A DNA stretch of 64,000 nt from Hippopus hippopus (lineage: Eukaryota > Mollusca > Bivalvia > Cardiida > Cardiidae), in assembly GCA_946811185.2 (NCBI GenBank), contig OX328107.1, forward strand, positions 45,436,360 through 45,500,359, written 5' to 3'. Under the pieces are notes generated by a model. It was not told the DNA's origin. It saw only the letters and a list, made by a program, of their open reading frames with translations, and searched no databases. This document shows, piece by piece, positions 62,373 through 64,000 of the stretch (the stretch's first letter is position 1; the number at the start of each line of letters is the position of its first letter). Made by a program: the position numbers and the translations under genes.

Positions 62373-62591
62373 CACGTTACCAACCGACAAAATCTCAGAC
62401 TTGACCAAATCAAAGGCATTAAATTTGTAGAGGACAAAAGTTACTGAAAAACCGGAATTTTTTCTTTCAAAGGTTAGAAAACCTGCGAAAAGGAGAAAAT
62501 GCTGGTTATCGGCATTTTCTCCTTTCCCTGCAATGGTTTCAAATGGTTTCTTTCTAAGAGTTGTTTAAACCCAAGATGGTGTAGATGAGGG
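62373..62591 (-). mobile_element. T221 copy (219 bp), intact TTAA pair
   Basis: TTAA at 62369-62372 and 62592-62595. CACGTTACCAACCGAC; core centre GGTTATCGGC. Confidence 0.9.
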
Positions 62592-62756
62592 TTAAATGCT
62601 TCAGTCATATGAAATCATTAATTAAAGTAACAATACTGGCCAAATTTTCGGTGAGGCAAGGGTAAATTCTTTGTTTTGGGACTTTTTCATTGTTTACTTT
62701 TTATGCAGGAATGTTATGCATTGGGTCTGAATTTATGCGGGATCTAAAAAGAGACT

Positions 62757-63932
62757 AGAGTTGTCACTGAATGTGACTTAATACCCCCGCCAGGGCTTTG
62801 ACAGAAACAGGCAATTTAACAAAAATTTTTTTAAGTTCAAGGCGAGATTACCCTTGAATCATAGGGAGTAGATGACTGAAAACTGCGTCTTGCACAACTT
62901 CAGTATATGATCAATATATAAACAAACTTTCAATACAATAGCAGCAAAACTGTAGGGGGAAGTTCGCGAAAATCAGGTCAATATCTGCCAGCGTTTAGAA
63001 AAAAGTCCGGAAAACTGTTTTTTTTTGGGTGAAAATTTCCAAGTCCAAGGCCCGTAATTTCATCAAAAATCAGTGGACCAGAATGAAACTCAAACTTGAT
63101 ATGTAACTCATAGTGGTTGACTTACACTACAAAAATCAGCTCAATATCTGCCAGTGTTTAGAAAAAAAGTCCGGAAAACTGTTTTTTCTGTGAAAATTTG
63201 TAAGTCCGAGGCCCGTAATTTCGTCAAAAATCAATGGACCGGAACGAAACTCGAACTTGATCTGTAACTCATAGTTGTTGACTTGCACACCAAAAAGCAG
63301 CTCAATATCTACCAGCGTTAAGAAAAAAAGTCCGGAAAACTGTTTTTTCCATGAAAATTTCCAAGTCCAAGGCCCGTAATTTCATAAAAAATCAGTGGAC
63401 CATAACGAAACTCAAACTTGATCTGTAACTAATGGTGGTTGTCTTACACACCTAAAATCAGCTTTATAGCTGCCAGCGTTTAGAAAAAAGTCTGGAAAAC
63501 TGTTTTTTCCTTGAAAATTTCGAAGTCCAAGGCCCGTAATTTCGTCAAAAATCAGTGGACCAGAACGAAACTTGAACCTAATCTGTAACTAATGGTGGTT
63601 GACTTGCACACCAAAAATCAGCTCAATATCTGCCAGCGTTTAGAAAAAAAGGCCGGAAAACTGTTTTTTCCTTGAAAATTTCTAAGTCCAAGGCCAGTAA
63701 TTTCGTCAAAAATCAGTGGACCGGAACGAAACTCAAACTTGATCTGTAACTCATAGTGGTTGACTTACACACCAAAAATCAGCTCAATATCTGCCAGCGC
63801 CAGCGCTTTGACAGAAACAGGCAATTATTTGTACACAGACGGACACACAGACGGACAAACGGACGGACACACGGACAGACAGGCTGGTTCAAGTATACCC
63901 CCGAAAACATTCGTTTTGCGGGGGTATAATTA
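62757..63932 (+). mobile_element. Helitron/Helentron-like ACCCCC element with central tandem repeats
   Basis: Same 5' end as the 43.0-kb copy (CTAGAGTTGTCACTGAATG, TAATACCCCCGCC, CAGGGCTTTGACAGAAACAGG) and same 3' hairpin (GTATACCCCC ... GGGGGTATAAT). Between them lies a five-unit 161-bp array, followed by a repeat of GCTTTGACAGAAACAGGC and a CGGACACACGGACAGAC microsatellite. No target duplication seen. No coding capacity. Confidence 0.85.
62971..63800. repeat. 161-bp tandem array inside the ACCCCC element
   Basis: Units start AATCAGCTCAATATCTGCC at about 62971, 63134, 63295, 63456 and 63616, with a partial unit from 63777. Spacings are 163, 161, 161, 160 and 161. Each has AGTCCGGAAAACTGTTTTTT, AAGGCCCGTAATTTCGTC, AATCAGTGGACC and ACTTGATCTGTAACTCATAG. 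Satellite-like head-to-tail order. Confidence 0.95.
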
Positions 63933-64000
63933 GAATCCCGCAGTCGCACCCTCTAGAGTAGACACTGCAGCTATCTACACTGCCCACTACTTTGTTACAT

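Overview
This window is AT-rich eukaryotic DNA with no protein-coding gene, rRNA, true tRNA or CRISPR array that I can support. It is packed with short non-autonomous transposable elements, tRNA-derived SINEs and minisatellites. Short elements ending in ACCCCC...GGGGGTATA with CGGACGGACAGAC microsatellites, the GATCAAGATCAGACTGCA palindromes and the SINE style all suggest a marine mollusc, most likely a bivalve such as a venerid clam. That assignment is inference; no search was possible. The window is probably intergenic or deep intronic.

The dominant component is one family, called T221 here. Intact copies are about 221 bp, are bounded by TTAA on both sides, begin CCCTTTACC or CTCTTTACC, end GGTAAAGGG or GGTAAAGAG, and carry a central, almost perfect 65-bp palindrome (32-bp arms around one base, centre GCTGGTNACCAGC). 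I count roughly 105 full, partial or interrupted copies, about one per 600 bp and close to a third of the window. For strand, '+' means the CACAATCC...GACCCTGAGG arm is on the left; '-' is the reverse. TTAA targets and CCY-type ends are piggyBac-superfamily hallmarks, so T221 is best read as a piggyBac-type MITE. No transposase is present.

Two other families also sit between TTAA sites: T363 (about 363 bp, 12.5 and 16.6 kb, with a diverged relative at 13.4 kb) and T107 (about 107 bp, 20.0 and 52.8 kb, half copy at 4.6 kb). Other components are: PB57, a 57-bp hairpin family (about 25 copies); a 228-bp family with ends AAAGGGGGTT; a Helitron/Helentron-like family with a 3' hairpin (43.0, 52.3, 62.8-63.9 kb), the last copy holding five 161-bp tandem units; a related element at 33.5 kb; tRNA-derived SINEs; a 1.6-kb compound inverted repeat (45.96-47.57 kb); and minisatellites with periods near 155, 46, 36 and 38 bp (10.4-11.4, 11.9-13.1, 33.9-34.7, 39.4-40.8 kb).

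The most striking patterns are (i) T221 copies inserted in other T221 copies, repeatedly at TTAA sites native to the element, and (ii) paired, mirror-image substitutions in the two arms of the T221 palindrome. Repeat-poor stretches (7.3-8.3, 15.3-16.1, 19.3-20.0, 21.4-22.3, 53.1-55.1, 59.9-61.0 kb) are where any real exon would lie. Two weak ORFs are flagged there, but neither is convincing. Most translated ORFs in the window are readings of the T221 palindrome.
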